Below, one piece after another: positions 45,516 through 57,397 of a stretch of 64,000 nucleotides of DNA (positions are counted from its first letter, which is position 1; every line of letters begins with the position of its first letter). The stretch comes from Puccinia triticina. Lineage: Eukaryota > Basidiomycota > Pucciniomycetes > Pucciniales > Pucciniaceae. Under the pieces are notes generated by a model. The model worked only from the letters and a program-made list of their open reading frames with translations. It was not told the DNA's origin and did no database searches. A program made the translations under genes and the position numbers. The DNA lies in NCBI RefSeq assembly GCF_026914185.1, contig NC_070558.1:8441501-8505500 (forward strand), given 5' to 3'.

Positions 45516-45639
45516 ACAGGAAGGAAGCTCTTATATCAGCATCCTTGGCATAGCTTACATTAGTACTAGTGTAGTTATAGATTTCCCTTCCCAGCTATAT
45601 TCTCCCATTTGAGTAGTTCCACACCGCCGCGGGTGCAGG

Positions 45640-45895
45640 GCCTGAATTTTGACCCAGACTGGACACCCACACCTGTACCCAGCACCCACTGACAGGTACC
45701 TGCATACTTCCACGGGTACCTAACACGCCAATGGGCACTAAGGGCCAGCAGGGCTGTGCAGAATGGCAATTTGTGTGCGGGTAACTTCCTGAATTTGGAT
45801 TCAGACTGGACACACTCACCTGCACCCAGCACCTGCTGGCGGGTACCTGCACACTTCAACAGGTACCTGCCAATTGGTACTAGGGGCCAGCTCTA
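45640..45895 (+). repeat. Tandem duplication of about 150 bp
   Basis: CCTGAATTTTGACCCAGACT...GGGGCCAGC occurs twice (CAGACTGGACAC at 45655 and 45802), with GGTACCTGC motifs in each half. Confidence 0.6.
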
Positions 45896-46335
45896 CCTCC
45901 CACAGTATCACTACACCCCATCCCAAGTTTTAACCATGTGTAAAAGAAACAACTTGAAAATAACTGGCAGCTTTTTGGTGTGCCCTCCCTGAAAATAAAT
46001 ACAAGAACTGTTTCAGAGAAACCTACTGGGTATGGGTTTACAAAGAGGTCAAAAATCATGATCATTGAAATATGAGGAACTTTTTTCAAGATTGAGGATC
46101 AAGTAAACCTTATCATTAAATTGGAATCATTTTCAGCATAGGTATGGCATACATTTTACACATACATTGCGCAGCACATTTGGTATGATTCCAGTTCATA
46201 TAAAATTATTTTGTGGCAGACATGAAATTGTCTTCCAACCAGCATGTAACTGAGATCCAACCAAATCTATGAATGAGTTCAAATATGGAAACTGCATGCC
46301 AGTGCTAAGGAAACTCCCCTGGTGATAGTTCTATT

Positions 46336-46486
46336 GGTATTTGATTGCTTCTTAAATTTCATCTACATTACATATTTAATTCATTACACCACAGCTACAT
46401 ATATTACCTACATAAAATAGCTTTCATCATCTGTAGCCAACATAGCTGTACACATAAAAACCCATTATTACATATTTAATTTGTCA
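46336..46486 (+). repeat. Direct repeat, copy 2 (partner 44850-44996)
   Basis: Matches the upstream copy through TCATCTACATTACATAT and ATAGCTTTCATCATCTGTAG. Confidence 0.6.
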
Positions 46487-46727
46487 TAAATAGAAATTAC
46501 TAGTGCTCATCATTACTTCACTTTACCACTTCACTTCATTAATGCTCATCTTCAGACCTTTTACATTGTGCCACCTGTTTCAATCCAATTCATTGGCTTT
46601 AAACCAAGGATAAATTCACCATTATCTTTAGTTGGGAACCAATGGGAGGGCAAAGCTGGATGGAGCTGAGCGGAGCTGGCCTGGGTAATCAAATCTCCCA
46701 AACAGCCCTTTGCAGAAATTTTTTCAT

Positions 46728-46800
46728 AGCCTAGTGGTTTGCAGCAGACTAACAGGCAGATCGCCGGTTCAATCCCCCCTGCCCCCACCCCCCCCGGTAG
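46728..46800 (+). repeat. tRNA-like (SINE-type) module with A and B boxes
   Basis: TAGCCTAGTGG (A box) and GGTTCAATCC (B box) are spaced as in a pol III promoter, but no full cloverleaf folds. Probably a tRNA-derived repeat. Confidence 0.5.
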
Positions 46801-47167
46801 GGGGCAGGTCTTTAGGGGTTCCTGACAAATACCATATCTTCAACATATACTCCTAGTTTTGATTTGACAGGTTTTAGATGCAGCCCAAGGCTAAATTTAA
46901 ACCCAGGGACATCATCCTCCAGAAGATTCTTTTGGAGTCAACTTCAGATTCTGAACCAGAGCAGCTTTTTGCCCCATTCCACCCTCCATTATGCCAAACA
47001 GAGGATTCCCTATGCCCAAAGGAGGTGCAGACCAAGCACTGGACTGTTACACAAGCTGCAGGGGACATGAAGCCTATGGGATACTTCAGCCAGAATTTAA
47101 TCTAGATCTTAACAATAAATCCATAACAAAACAGAAATACTTTTTGTTGGATCCAACCTTCTTGGAA

Positions 47168-47764
47168 AATACAAGAAGTTCCTCTATTGATTTTGGGGGG
47201 GGGGGGGGGGGAAACCTTCTGCAGGGACCCTCCTAAGGAGGTACTTTTGTGCCATGTCAACCCAATGGGTGTAGAGAATTAGAAAATTTTCTTTTTTCAA
47301 TCCTATCTGGCCACACCAATTTCCATGGTGTGATTATGTTTTTGTGCAACAAAATATACACAAGAACACAGAGCTTCTTTTTACATATTTGTTTTTAAAA
47401 AAATTGTGCCTTGAGTGCCCCTTGAATTCCTTTCTTGTGACTGACATGTTCCCCAATTCACTGTGTATTACACATATTCAGACTTGCATTGTGCAGAATC
47501 TGAAATAAACAATGTTACAACTCTTATTGCAGGTGAATTGGAAGGATTGAGGATGTGAAAAATATGTAGAAAGGTGGGGACAGCTTGGTGTGTCCCAGAA
47601 ATCAAAGCTGGAGCAATAATGGCTTGGACACTCAGATGTGAGATTGATTTTAAAAAATTGCCCACCAAAAGAGGCAATTCTCTACTCCTGTGGTGTCACC
47701 ATAGCCCGTAAGTCCCTCCTTTGGAGGTTGCTTTGCTCCCCCAAGGAGGGAATTAGCTAAGTTG
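47168..47764. mobile_element. TIR element, third relative of 11848-14191
   Basis: Right end AGCTAAGTTGG with CTCCTTTGGAGGTTGC before it matches the family. It carries GTGTAGAGAATTAGAAAA uninterrupted, the empty site for solo LTR copy C. The left end is blurred by a G run (47195-47211). Confidence 0.5.
47195..47211. repeat. G17 homopolymer
   Basis: Seventeen consecutive G's; length is likely unstable or prone to sequencing error. Confidence 0.8.
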
Positions 47765-48012
47765 GCCTGTCACCTATTCACATCAAATTTCTCATGTTTT
47801 GGTGAAGAAGGATCTCCTGAAAGGCACTTGAATAGTTAGGTTTGGAGTGCAAGAAGGCATGAATTTGTGTCCTGTATCAAATTTGGCCTCTTTTGGAAGG
47901 GACCTAGTTAATCTATATCCTGTATGGGCGGTTAGGGGGATCCTGGGGAGATGGAGCCCTCTGGGAGTCACAATTCAGGAGTCTTGGTAGGAAACTCCAT
48001 GAGACCAGCAGG

Positions 48013-48690
48013 TAGGCATGACAATTGGGCGGGTTTGGGCCACCTGCGGGCTGCCTGTGTCAGGCCACAGAATAAACAGGCGGGTTGAGCCTGGTCAATT
48101 TGTCTCAAATCACCGCCTGGCCTGAAGTTGACACTGTTTAGCTTGCAGGCGGCCTCTGTGCCTGTTTAGCCCGCGGGCCTCAGCCAAATAACCAAAAAAG
48201 TGAAATGCAGTCAAACCTGTCTACCCTTTTAACTGCATAATCTGCCTATCAGCATAGAAAAAGACTCCCCCATATTCTTGATTTCCCTGCAAAGTCACCA
48301 TCTCTAGGGGCATAACCTGTCTAAAGCCATACCAAAAGTCTTCTCCCAAGGTATGTCCTTAGACAGGTTTCACTGTAACTTGCATTTCTGCAACTCAGTT
48401 TGAGGATTTAATGTCAATGTCAACCGGTGTTGGAATGTGCCATGTCGACAGGCGGTGAAAGATGTCGAAGTCAATGCCAGATGGTGCTACAGGGTCAAAA
48501 ACTCGGCCCTTCATGGCTGCTCAACGGGGGGCCTCCGGGGCAGACCGGGGGACGGCCTCTGCCCTGGGCTGCCTGAACCCGCCCGGTTTCAGTTGCGGGG
48601 CTGTCGGGTGGACCGACCCGAACCCGGCCTGAACCCAGCGGGCTCGGCCCTCGGGCGGCCGCTGGCCGTCCCGCCCGATTGCCATGCCTA
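48013..48690. mobile_element. hAT-type non-autonomous element with near-perfect 8-bp TSD
   Basis: Ends TAGGCATGACAATTGGGCGG and (reverse complement) TAGGCATGGCAATCGGGCGG, 678 bp; flanks CCAGCAGG and CCAGCGGA agree at 6 of 8 bases. GC-rich GGGCGGG and CCCGCCC blocks at both ends allow foldback. No transposase. Confidence 0.7.
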
Positions 48691-48698
48691 CCAGCGGA

Positions 48699-49863
48699 GT
48701 TTTCACCGAACTTCTTCTGAGGGGCGGGCAGGGGCCCCTCGCGCTTCGCGCGAGCCTCCGAACAGAGACCTTGCGGGGCCCTCCTTCAGAGAGGCTTTGT
48801 TAAGCTCGAGTTTTCACTGAGACCAGATAACCCACCTTTCCATCCACGCTTCCCCGAACTCGCCATATGCTAGTGTCGGGAGAATATTCAAGGAGCACAC
48901 CATAGACCCGATCCTCCAAAAATAGAAAACGTTCTAAAACGTTCTTATTGGTCGAAAATCCTGACAACATGCCCACGATTTACCTGCATATTCATCTTCC
49001 ATCCAGCCCAATGTTATGCAAAGCAAATGATTTCTGGAACTCACAGAGCTAAAAGCATCTTCAGGGAAGATGAACATTTGAACGAATTGTTTTACATTCT
49101 GCACATATTGGGTACAGGAGGCGCTAAATATTTTCCATTATTGTTGGCTGTGGCTACTGCTAGAAAACGAACCAACTTGAAAGAAGGCAGACTAACGCCT
49201 CTCACCTACCTATGTGCTGAAATCCAAAATTGCCTTTGATCTGGTCAATTATTATGGTCTATCAGTCTCAAGCCTTGCCTGTCTGACTCGGCCAACACCC
49301 CGCTTGGATTTATTGGTCTTGTTTTAATCAAGATATCGTCATGGAATATCTTTCCTCCCCAGAAGTTTTCGGCTTTTTCCATCTTTTAATTATTTGAGCG
49401 GCTCCGGATTTACTTCCATCTAACGGCCTTATCCTGACACAGTTGGCTTTTTCATCTGCATGAATTATCATAGGTAACTACTTACTGACTGACAAATCAT
49501 AGGCTTGCTACTCGTACAATCATGTTCTAACTCCGCTTCGCATTTATTTCTTTCAAGCACATCAGACGTTATGATTCAGTATACTTACGCTTTGCCACCA
49601 GGTCAAAGGAAATATCGGCCTCGAGAGTGTACACTACTCGAATACCCTTCTGAGCAGAATATAAGCCCTTTCGGATGGCGAAACGCTACAGTGCCAGTGT
49701 TATGGTGTAGTATCAACAGGTCCACTAAATAAGGAAACACAAATAATTAAGATTACATACAATCCTTGGAGCTTCGCGTTTTCGAAGGTAATTTTGAAAT
49801 TTACATCGAGGAGTTAACGAAACTGTGTAATAAATATACATTGAAGATTCCTATAAGTTCAGA
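48699..49863. other. Intergenic, no confident gene
   Basis: Contains a hairpin CTCGCGCTTCGCGCGAG near 48738; otherwise no coding signal. Probably includes the 3' flank of the minus-strand gene. Confidence 0.4.
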
Positions 49864-51544
49864 CTACATGTGGATAGCTTCCAATGTCGCCTGGAAACGC
49901 TCAGCGGCCATATCAAATGCTTCTCTCCATCGTTTATACCAATCCTTCCAACGTTGGTTGGAATGTTGATTAGATGTTTCAGAATCTTGACCATCAAGAA
50001 GGCTATTGATTATCTTCAATGTCTCTGCCACAGCTGCCTCAATATTTTCCGCTGGCTCTTGATTGAATGTGTCAGGGTGTGGATCGAATATGCCGATACT
50101 CTGGACATAATCATTGATGTCATATGCTAGCATGTGGGTAGACTGCATCAAAGCGATATGATATCTGCTTGACATTCGCGAGATTGGATGGGCTTCGCTG
50201 TTCGTTGGCTTGGACATTTTGTTGAGAAGGAGCCGCGACAGCTTGATCATTAAAATTGCCTCGCGATATAGTTGTTGAATTCGCACTGCTTGGGGACTAT
50301 TCGCTTCTTGAGTGAGAGCCTCGGCCGTGTAGCTGAGTGTCTCGTCCATTTTGCTGACCAAAGATTGCCACATTGATTGGAACGTCCGAATCTCCGTCCG
50401 AGAAAACTGGTCCACAGCTACTTCTATGCATTGTCCCACATACCGAACGCTTGACTTCAATGAATTTCTGATTTCGATCTGGTTTTTCGAATCTTCAGAT
50501 AGTGGCAGCCTGATGTAATATAAGGAGAAGTGCCTTGCCAGTTGTTTGAAAACGGCCAATACCTTCTCTTTCACTGAAGATGAAAAACCGGACATCGTAG
50601 AAGAATCTTTATTGCTTGAAATGTGAAGCGGCTGCGTCGGAGTCCATATCGGGGCTGTTATCAAAGCATTTATTTGATCAAGGATAGTATCAATTTGGAA
50701 CAGGGTTTGACAAATGGACCAGAGCTGGTATATTGGGTCTCTGGATAGGAGAAAGGGATGGCAGAACACGTCTGCAGTTTCGTAGATGCGTCCTTTGAGG
50801 GATATCAGAAATAATACTAGAACTTGGTTGAACTGTCCATGGGAAATGTGCGTATAGGCTCTCCTGAGCTGGCCGTCTTGATCCAATCCAACAGCGTAAT
50901 TTTGCGCTTTCGAAACCAACCGTTGAAAGCTCGCGAGGACAAATTCTAATTATAAGAGGAAACGCATAATGAGAATGGCTTTTAATGAATTTTGTTTTTG
51001 CTAACTTGATGGACTGACCCTCGTAATAATCTAATGCCTGATTTTGCTGTGCCATCGTGTTCAAATTATCTTCAAAATCTGTTGAGATAATCCCGGCGGA
51101 TATGCTTCTCAAGGGTATAGGTAGCACAATCTGGATAGGTGATGCCGGAGTTGAACTTGAAGGTTGGGAAGTTTTGCTGGACTCTTTCGGTCTTGAATCG
51201 ATTAGATGACTTTCAGCACTGCGCGGCTTCTTCGGGATGCACAAAATTGGGCAAAGGGTCCAGTGATGAAGCAAATATGCCTTGAAGCTGGAGAGAGTGT
51301 GTGTTGTTCGAAAAGCAGGAGGTAGGAAAAACCTGAGAGGAAGTTCTGATTCAGGTGCGAAGAGGTACTCCAGAGATAGTAATGGACAAAGGGCCAAGAC
51401 ACCAGCGTTTATATGCGAGAGTCCCGAGAAGTTGAAGGTACGAAGAGGCCCCCAGACATGCTCAGCCTCACCATAAACAAATTGTTCCGCGCTCAGTTCA
51501 ATTATGCAGGCCACGCTTGTAACCAAAATGAGTAGAAGGACATC
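49864..51544 (-). CDS. Hypothetical protein, two exons recognised, 5' end unresolved
   Basis: Minus-strand exons about 51544-51019 and 50945-49864, joined by a 73-bp GT-AG intron (GTCAGT...AATTAG) that keeps frame; about 535 aa from the first exon start. The first exon begins after CCCTCAG, a likely acceptor, because the frame has a stop upstream and no suitable ATG; a short first exon is missing. Its first residues, DVLLLILVTSVACI, would complete a signal peptide or membrane anchor. The rest is helical without Cys pattern: YYEEFVLASFQRLVSKAQNY across the junction, then LFQIDTILDQINALI and QHSNQRWKDWYKRWREAFDM near the end. No known domain. It resembles lineage-specific fungal proteins of unknown function. 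Confidence 0.6.
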
Positions 51545-52309
51545 CTGAGGGAAAGACCTGGAAAGGTCTGGTCATCATATCACCGACACTCATTCAAGTC
51601 ACACGGAACCATTCATTTCTACCAACAGTTGGTCATCTAATTTTCAATTAAGATTGGTGCCCCCTGTATTTTATACAGGCAGCAACCAGGGCTATAGAGG
51701 GCTGAGAATAATAACCCGAATTCAAACTTTCCTAAACAAATATCTATCAAAAACCCTTAAAACGCATGGGAGGAACTTTTTAAGGTTATTCGGAGCCAAC
51801 GCGGGCACCTGCGCGCACCTAAGTGGGGACGTGACGAGCGAGGCGACCTAAGGGAACAATCCAGACCACCTTCGGAGTCGAAAGACTGGTCAAAGGCCAT
51901 GTGACTTATACATGCGCAACAAAGGAGAGGATAAGCAGTTGTTCGAAGCAACACCAATTTGGATATTGAAAGAGTGTATAGGCGGAGCCGGTAGGATTGA
52001 CATGCAAATTTTGAGACACCAATCCCAAAATCTGAGCAGAGTGACAGGTTGAAGCAGTCACCTCCGGAGATGGTTTTAATCTATTTGGGGGGTTCAAAAT
52101 TGAAATTTGTACAACTTTAGAACCCGTTTTAAAGTGTTTATGAACATTTTTTTGTTTGAAATTTGACAAGTTGTACGGAGTGATCAGCAAAACACAATCA
52201 TCATGTCCTGTACAGTTTGCCAGAATTTTAAAATTATGGTCATACCAATCAGAAGGTCAAAAAAGGGTGGCAACGGAGCAGTTGCATGTGAAATAGTTAT
52301 CTAGAATTA
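51545..52309. other. Intergenic
   Basis: Must hold the first exon and promoter of the minus-strand gene. A GC-rich patch at 51800-51850 is followed by sequence without clear features. Confidence 0.35.
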
Positions 52310-52514
52310 GCACTGCAATAAATACAATACATGCAGTGTATAATGTAAATGTTTTTAATTATAGATGCATACCTACCTGTCCAATTTTTTATTTTTAGCC
52401 ACCATCTGTATGATAATGGCTAAAAACTAAAAATTGTAAATCTGGTATGCATCTTCAATGAAGTACATTTACCATATAGTTACACTCCATGCATTGTGTT
52501 TGTTGCAGTGTTGC
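52310..52514. mobile_element. 205-bp foldback MITE, TSD TA
   Basis: GCACTGCAATAAATACAAT and the reverse complement of the right end, GCAACACTGCAACAAACAC, form diverged inverted repeats, flanked by TA (52308-52309, 52515-52516). Long internal complementarity (ATGCATACC with GGTATGCAT). Tc1/mariner-type duplication. Confidence 0.6.
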
Positions 52515-52566
52515 TACAGGGATTAGCGGTAAAAAATAATTAAGAAAATGGTAAAAGGGAAACTTA

Positions 52567-52952
52567 GGCCCCGTTTGGAGCCAATATAAATATAGGTGAT
52601 ATGATCATTTGTAAATTCAATAAAAAATACAAAACTCAACATAAAGAATCCAATTTTTTTTTGTAGGAAACCTACAGTACTGGTCTCATCAACTATGAAG
52701 TCAGATTTAACTGATTCAGCCATCTTCAGCACCATAATACCATTATATTGCTTTGTTTTGGTCAAAAGCGATATAATGGTACTACAGTACTGAATATGGC
52801 TGAATCAGTTGAATCTGACTTCATAATTGAAGAGACCAGTATTGTAGGTTGCCTAGAAGAAATATTTGGAGGCTTTATGTTGCATTTTGTAGTTTTCATT
52901 GAATTAACCAATGATTATATCACCTATATTTATATTGGCTCCAAACAAAGCC
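52567..52952. mobile_element. Tourist-like MITE, long palindrome, TSD TTA
   Basis: 386 bp, ends GGCCCCGTTTGGAGCC and GGCTTTGTTTGGAGCC (reverse complement), flanked by TTA (52564-52566, 52953-52955). The two halves are complementary along almost their whole length (about 190 bp each), so it can fold into one hairpin. PIF/Harbinger type. Confidence 0.8.
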
Positions 52953-53022
52953 TTATTTTGGTTCATAATGCAGTTGAAGTAACAGAGATGTAGCAAATAT
53001 GTCCATACACAAGTGCTATAGT

Positions 53023-53575
53023 GGATGACTTCCCATCAAGATCTGTGGGCCTGCCAGAGGTGATCTGGAGCCCAAAAAGCTAGATTTCCCTGTGAAAGGC
53101 TAGACTTTTTGCGTCTAAACTCAGGGTGTAAACGGGTTGGGTTTGGGTCAAAAAACAGCGCCCAAACCCAACCCAACATTTAGCGCGGGTTGGGTTGGGT
53201 TGGGACAGATTTTAAAATATGCTGCCCAAACCCGACCCAATGTCATACTATTTTGGGTCGGGTCCGGGTCAGGTCGGTTTGGGTCTTGGGTCAACCCAAT
53301 CTCATAGGCGCCAAAAGCCCCCAACTTGACTGTTGGAGGCGTCATAGTCGGGTCGCAGGCTGACCCAATTGGGAAATAGGCTGCCCAAACCCAACCCAAC
53401 AATTTTACAAGTCCGGTTGGGTTGGGTTTGGGTCATGTCATTTTCTTCAAGAATGTGCCCAAACCCAACCCAAAACCCAACAGGTCTCGGGTTGGTTTTG
53501 GGTCGGCCCGACCCATTTACATCCTGAGTCTAAACCAACATTTTTGGGAGTCCCAGATTGCACAGGAAGTCATCC
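53023..53575. mobile_element. 138-bp MITE interrupted by an hAT-type element, TSD AGT
   Basis: Ends GGATGACTTCCCATC and the reverse complement GGATGACTTCCTGTG, flanked by AGT (53020-53022, 53576-53578). Removing the nested 407-bp element and its 8-bp duplication leaves 138 bp, the same as 40083-40220. Confidence 0.8.
53121..53527. mobile_element. hAT-type element with GGGTTGGGTTTGGG foldback core, TSD GTCTAAAC
   Basis: TIR TCAGGGTGTAAA and TCAGGATGTAAA, 407 bp, flanked by GTCTAAAC (53113-53120, 53528-53535). The inside alternates GGGTTGGGTTTGGGTC with its complement several times, giving hairpins and G-quadruplex potential. Related copy at 56453-56764. Confidence 0.85.
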
Positions 53576-53965
53576 AGTCCTTGCAGGCATTGAGCCAGTT
53601 CAGATATGGTTCTGTTAGAAATTGAGTGAAACAGCACAACTGAAAATAAGTGATTGAACAGAGTTGTGAGGCAAGGTAATGCTAAGAGCTGGACTCTTCT
53701 GGCAACACCTGCTGATGGAGAGTATAAGGGGTGCTATCTAGAAGATAGTAGGTGTTTTATTTCAAAGAAATAAAAAGAAAAGGACAAAAAAGAGGGGCCC
53801 AACGGAGTGGGGGAGGTTTTGGTCCCTCTGAAATGGAGCTGGGGCCTGCAGAGCAGGGGTGGTTGATATCCTAGGAAGTGGAGGATATGACAAGTGGGTT
53901 GAATCAGGGAAAGGGAGTAACTTATTTGTATAAGTATCTCCAGATGCTGCAACTAGCTCGGTGCA

Positions 53966-54051
53966 AGATGTTGAACTTGTGAAAATTATGGTCCAAGTGA
54001 AGTGGGTATTGAACCCACAACCTTGTGTACTGTGAGAGTCAAACTCACATA

Positions 54052-54093
<42 letters not shown>

Positions 54094-54102
54094 ACATTGC
54101 AT
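53966..54102 (-). repeat. tRNA-like module, left arm of an inverted pair
   Basis: On the minus strand: TGTACTTAGCTCAATGG, TAGAGCATCACTCATG, then GTGAGTTTGACTCTCAC (T-arm like) and AGTACA closing the acceptor, followed by a second T-arm-like GTGGGTTCAATACCCAC. The anticodon stem does not pair well, so it is a tRNA-derived repeat rather than a working tRNA. Confidence 0.55.
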
Positions 54103-54136
54103 GGAAATGAGTTTGAGGTGATGACACATATAATAT

Positions 54137-54143
54137 GCAATGT

Positions 54144-54185
<42 letters not shown>

Positions 54186-54270
54186 TATGTGAGTTCAACT
54201 CTCACAGTACATGAGGTTGTGGGTTCAATACCCACTTCACTCGGACCATACTTTTCACAAGTTCAATACA
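54137..54270 (+). repeat. tRNA-like module, right arm of an inverted pair
   Basis: Nearly identical to the left arm in inverted orientation, separated by about 35 bp. T-arm-like GTGAGTTCAACTCTCAC keeps the consensus TTCAA better than the left arm. Confidence 0.55.
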
Positions 54271-54274
54271 AGAG

Positions 54275-56452
54275 AATACAATTGGGCTTGATACAACGAG
54301 TCAAAGAGAGTCTTGAAGAGTTTCAAAAGACAAAGGAGTTCAGGTTCTTGATTTGGTGTAAAAAGCAGGGGATACCAACCTCCTTTTATCTTCTAGCTTC
54401 CTCCTTGTTATGACCGTGGAGTCATTTTTTAAGCCATTCTGAGGGAGTTGCACTTTGTTGGAGATGGTTGGAAATATGCCACTGTCTCCGATCTTGGGAA
54501 TTGAAGTCATTTTATCCTTTAGGTGACATATTTGTAAAAGAAGGCTGACACCCACTGTTGTTGCGGCAAAAGGATTCTTGCTCCTTTGGTAATAATATCT
54601 CTTTTGTTCATGTAATAATGGTTTTATTGTCATGATGGCTTGTGAAGCGTAGCAAGCTGACAAGAGTGGAGGAGGCAGGTGTTGGATAAAGCCCCTGTCA
54701 CTGTCAGGCAACCCTTAAGGTACAGACCAGTTTGTTGAGCCCTTATACTGCTGACAACGCACAAGGACTTACCAGTCCCACTGCACAAATAGGTAAATCT
54801 AAAGAGAAGGCCTGAACCTGATTAGCCAGTGAAAATTAATGTAGGGCTTGAGGGCTTCCTGTGGGATAAAATTCTTGATCTAGAGGGAAATCCTAAAACT
54901 TATTGGCTGGTAAAAATCAATTGAGATCAAGTTTTCACCAGCAAATAAGATTTAAAACCTCCCACTAAATCAAAACATATAGGTGACAGAAATTCCTGTT
55001 GAGGTTGTATGGTGTTTTCTGTCTCTTTCCTCATGTTTCTCTGCTTCAAACCTATCATGTACATATAACAGTCCGTGACATCTCCATGTTGTAGTCACCT
55101 GGAGCAGCAGACGTGGAAGGCTCTTTCCTCATCCTTCCACAAACATCATCTCTGCTTTCTGCTGTTCCAGGTGAGTTTCTTCATTGTTTCTTTCTTCTCT
55201 GTTTCTTTTCTTCTTTCCTCTGATGCAATGATAAATCATCTTTCCACAAACATCATCTCTGCTTTCTGTTGTTCCAGATTTATCACTGCAACAATTCCTT
55301 CACTTCTTTTTGACTAAATGACTTAAGTTAGAGGGGGGCTCTAAAGCTTGTTTTCTGGTGATAATGAATTGATCTAAATCAGTTTGCATCAGCCAGTGTA
55401 TACCTTTCCGTTCAGATAAATCAATCATTTTAGCCAAAAGGAAGTCCTTCAATCAGCATTTATTTTTCACCCCCAAATAAGGTTTAGGGCCTTTCTCTAT
55501 ATGACACCATTAAGGGAACCAAACTTTCAGCCTTAGAGCCTGTGCAGCTGGCCTGAAGTCTGCCTTTTCTACTTTCTTATATCTCAATTACCTTGTATCT
55601 TTTTTGCCTTAAGGTTTTGTCTTCTTTTGATTTCAGACTCTTTTTCCCCACGAAATTTCAACCCTAGTGTCAACTGGCCACTTTTCAATAGCTCAACTCC
55701 TTCATAGAGTTCTTGAGTTCTGACAAGCATGCACAGCAGTGATGTGTAAGCGCTGCCAGGCACCCCTAAACACATGTAAATATGTGATTATGTCAGCCAA
55801 ACTTCAAATACCTTGAAGTCAGGACCCCTACATGAAGCTGGAGGATACACAGACTTCAGATAACCAGAACCACCCCCAGAGACACCCCAGTATCACCAAC
55901 CAAAGGCCACCACACTCCCAGTATCACCACCGGGAGTATTGACAATTATTACCCTTTTTCACTGAAAATTGAGTATCTTGGAGGAACACCTCTCTGTCTC
56001 TTGACTGATTTATCTCCTTTTTTGATTTTTCTCTTTTCTTTTGATCACAGGTCTACATTTATCCAGATCTCTTACCAAAGTACCCCTCTGATTGAACACC
56101 CTTCTTTTTCTGTAGTTTTTTTAAGAAACAAACCACATAGGTTTCCCTTTAAAGAACCTTGACTATCATCTACCTAATCTCAAAAATTGTGGCTAATTAG
56201 ACTTGTCTAATTCAGAGTCTTTTCATGTTTCATTGTGAGCAGAGGCTGTCTGCCTCTGCTGGGATATTCAAGGTTCAGACTCCACCTCCTCCAATTCAGG
56301 ATCCAGCTTCATTAAATTCTTTTGTTTCTTTTCTCTTTTTCTTTCTTTTACTCCTGTGTTTTCTTCTATCTTTGACATGCAGACTACCTCAGCTTTGGGA
56401 GTTCTGTTCTCTGGTTGTTGTTTGGTTGCAGAGTGTTGCACAGCTGTTTTTC
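54275..56452. other. No confident gene
   Basis: Moderately AT-rich DNA with pyrimidine-rich stretches and scattered short frames. Apart from the 55-kb direct repeat nothing is supported. Confidence 0.4.
55130..55280 (+). repeat. Direct repeat CATCATCTCTGCTTTCTG, two copies
   Basis: CTTCCACAAACATCATCTC with CTGCTTTCTGYTGTTCCAG following occurs near 55134 and 55241, about 106 bp apart. Confidence 0.6.
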
Positions 56453-56764
56453 AGGGTGTAAACGGGTTGGGTTTGGGTAGAAAAACAGTGCCCAAACCCA
56501 ACCCAACATTCAGTGTGAGATTTTAAAATATGCTGCCCAAACCCAAACCCAACATCATGCTATTTTGGGTTGGGTTAGTTTGGGTCTTGGGTTGACCCAA
56601 CCTATTAGATGCCAAAAACCCCCAACTTGACTTTTGGAGGCTTCATAGTCATTTCGCAGGCTGACCCAATTAGAAAATAAGCTTCCCAAACCCAACCAAA
56701 AAATTTTACTAGTTGGGTTGGGTTGGGTTTGGGTCATGTGATTTTCTCCCAATTTACACCCTGA
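56453..56764. mobile_element. hAT-type element, second copy of the 53121 family
   Basis: Ends TCAGGGTGTAAACGGG and TTTACACCCTGA with the same GGGTTGGGTTTGGG core, about 312 bp. No 8-bp duplication could be matched, so the ends may have been altered after insertion. Confidence 0.65.
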
Positions 56765-57397
56765 TTTGTTGTGCTGATTGTTCTGGCGGTTTTCCAAATT
56801 TTGTTGTTGTCTTAGAGGCAGATGTACGTCAGGCACACACCGCTCACCCTAGACTATATTTCAAGCTCCACCTGAGCTTGGACAAGTCCCCCATGCAATT
56901 TCCATCCTGATCAAAGGAGGATACCATCACTTTTTTGATCCTGATCCTGATTCTTTCTGAGTTACGCCACAGTTTTTGATCATATTCCCTGATTCCTTTC
57001 CGCATTCCTGCCCTCTGCCTCTGCAATTTTCATAGTTTTGAACCTTGTGCATCCCACCTCTGCCTCTCTGAAACCGTTTGTTGGACCTATTTCCTCTGAA
57101 TATTATTCCTACAACTCCACCAAGGGTATCCATTCCCTCAGTCTCTGGATAAATCCACCCCCGACCCCGCTATCAGTGTTTTTATCCTGTTTCTGATTGA
57201 TATTTTACAGATTGCCACAAGGGCAGCTTCATAACACTTTGCCCTCACTGTTCTGCCTAAGGTCTGGCACTGTAGGAGCTCCATAATGTTCACACTTTTT
57301 GCAGCACTTTCTGTCCAGTCTTCCACTCTAACACCCCCGGTTAAACCTAACCATAAAAAATTGGTACATGGGGTGTGTTACCTCTGGGGTGCAATTA

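Noticed and set aside
53121..53527. Internal telomeric repeat
   Set aside because: The GGGTTGGGTTTGGG blocks are not TTAGGG arrays and lie inside TIRs with an 8-bp target duplication.
54135..54413. ORF over the tRNA-like right arm
   Set aside because: The frame simply reads through the tRNA-like repeat; similar frames occur at other B boxes.
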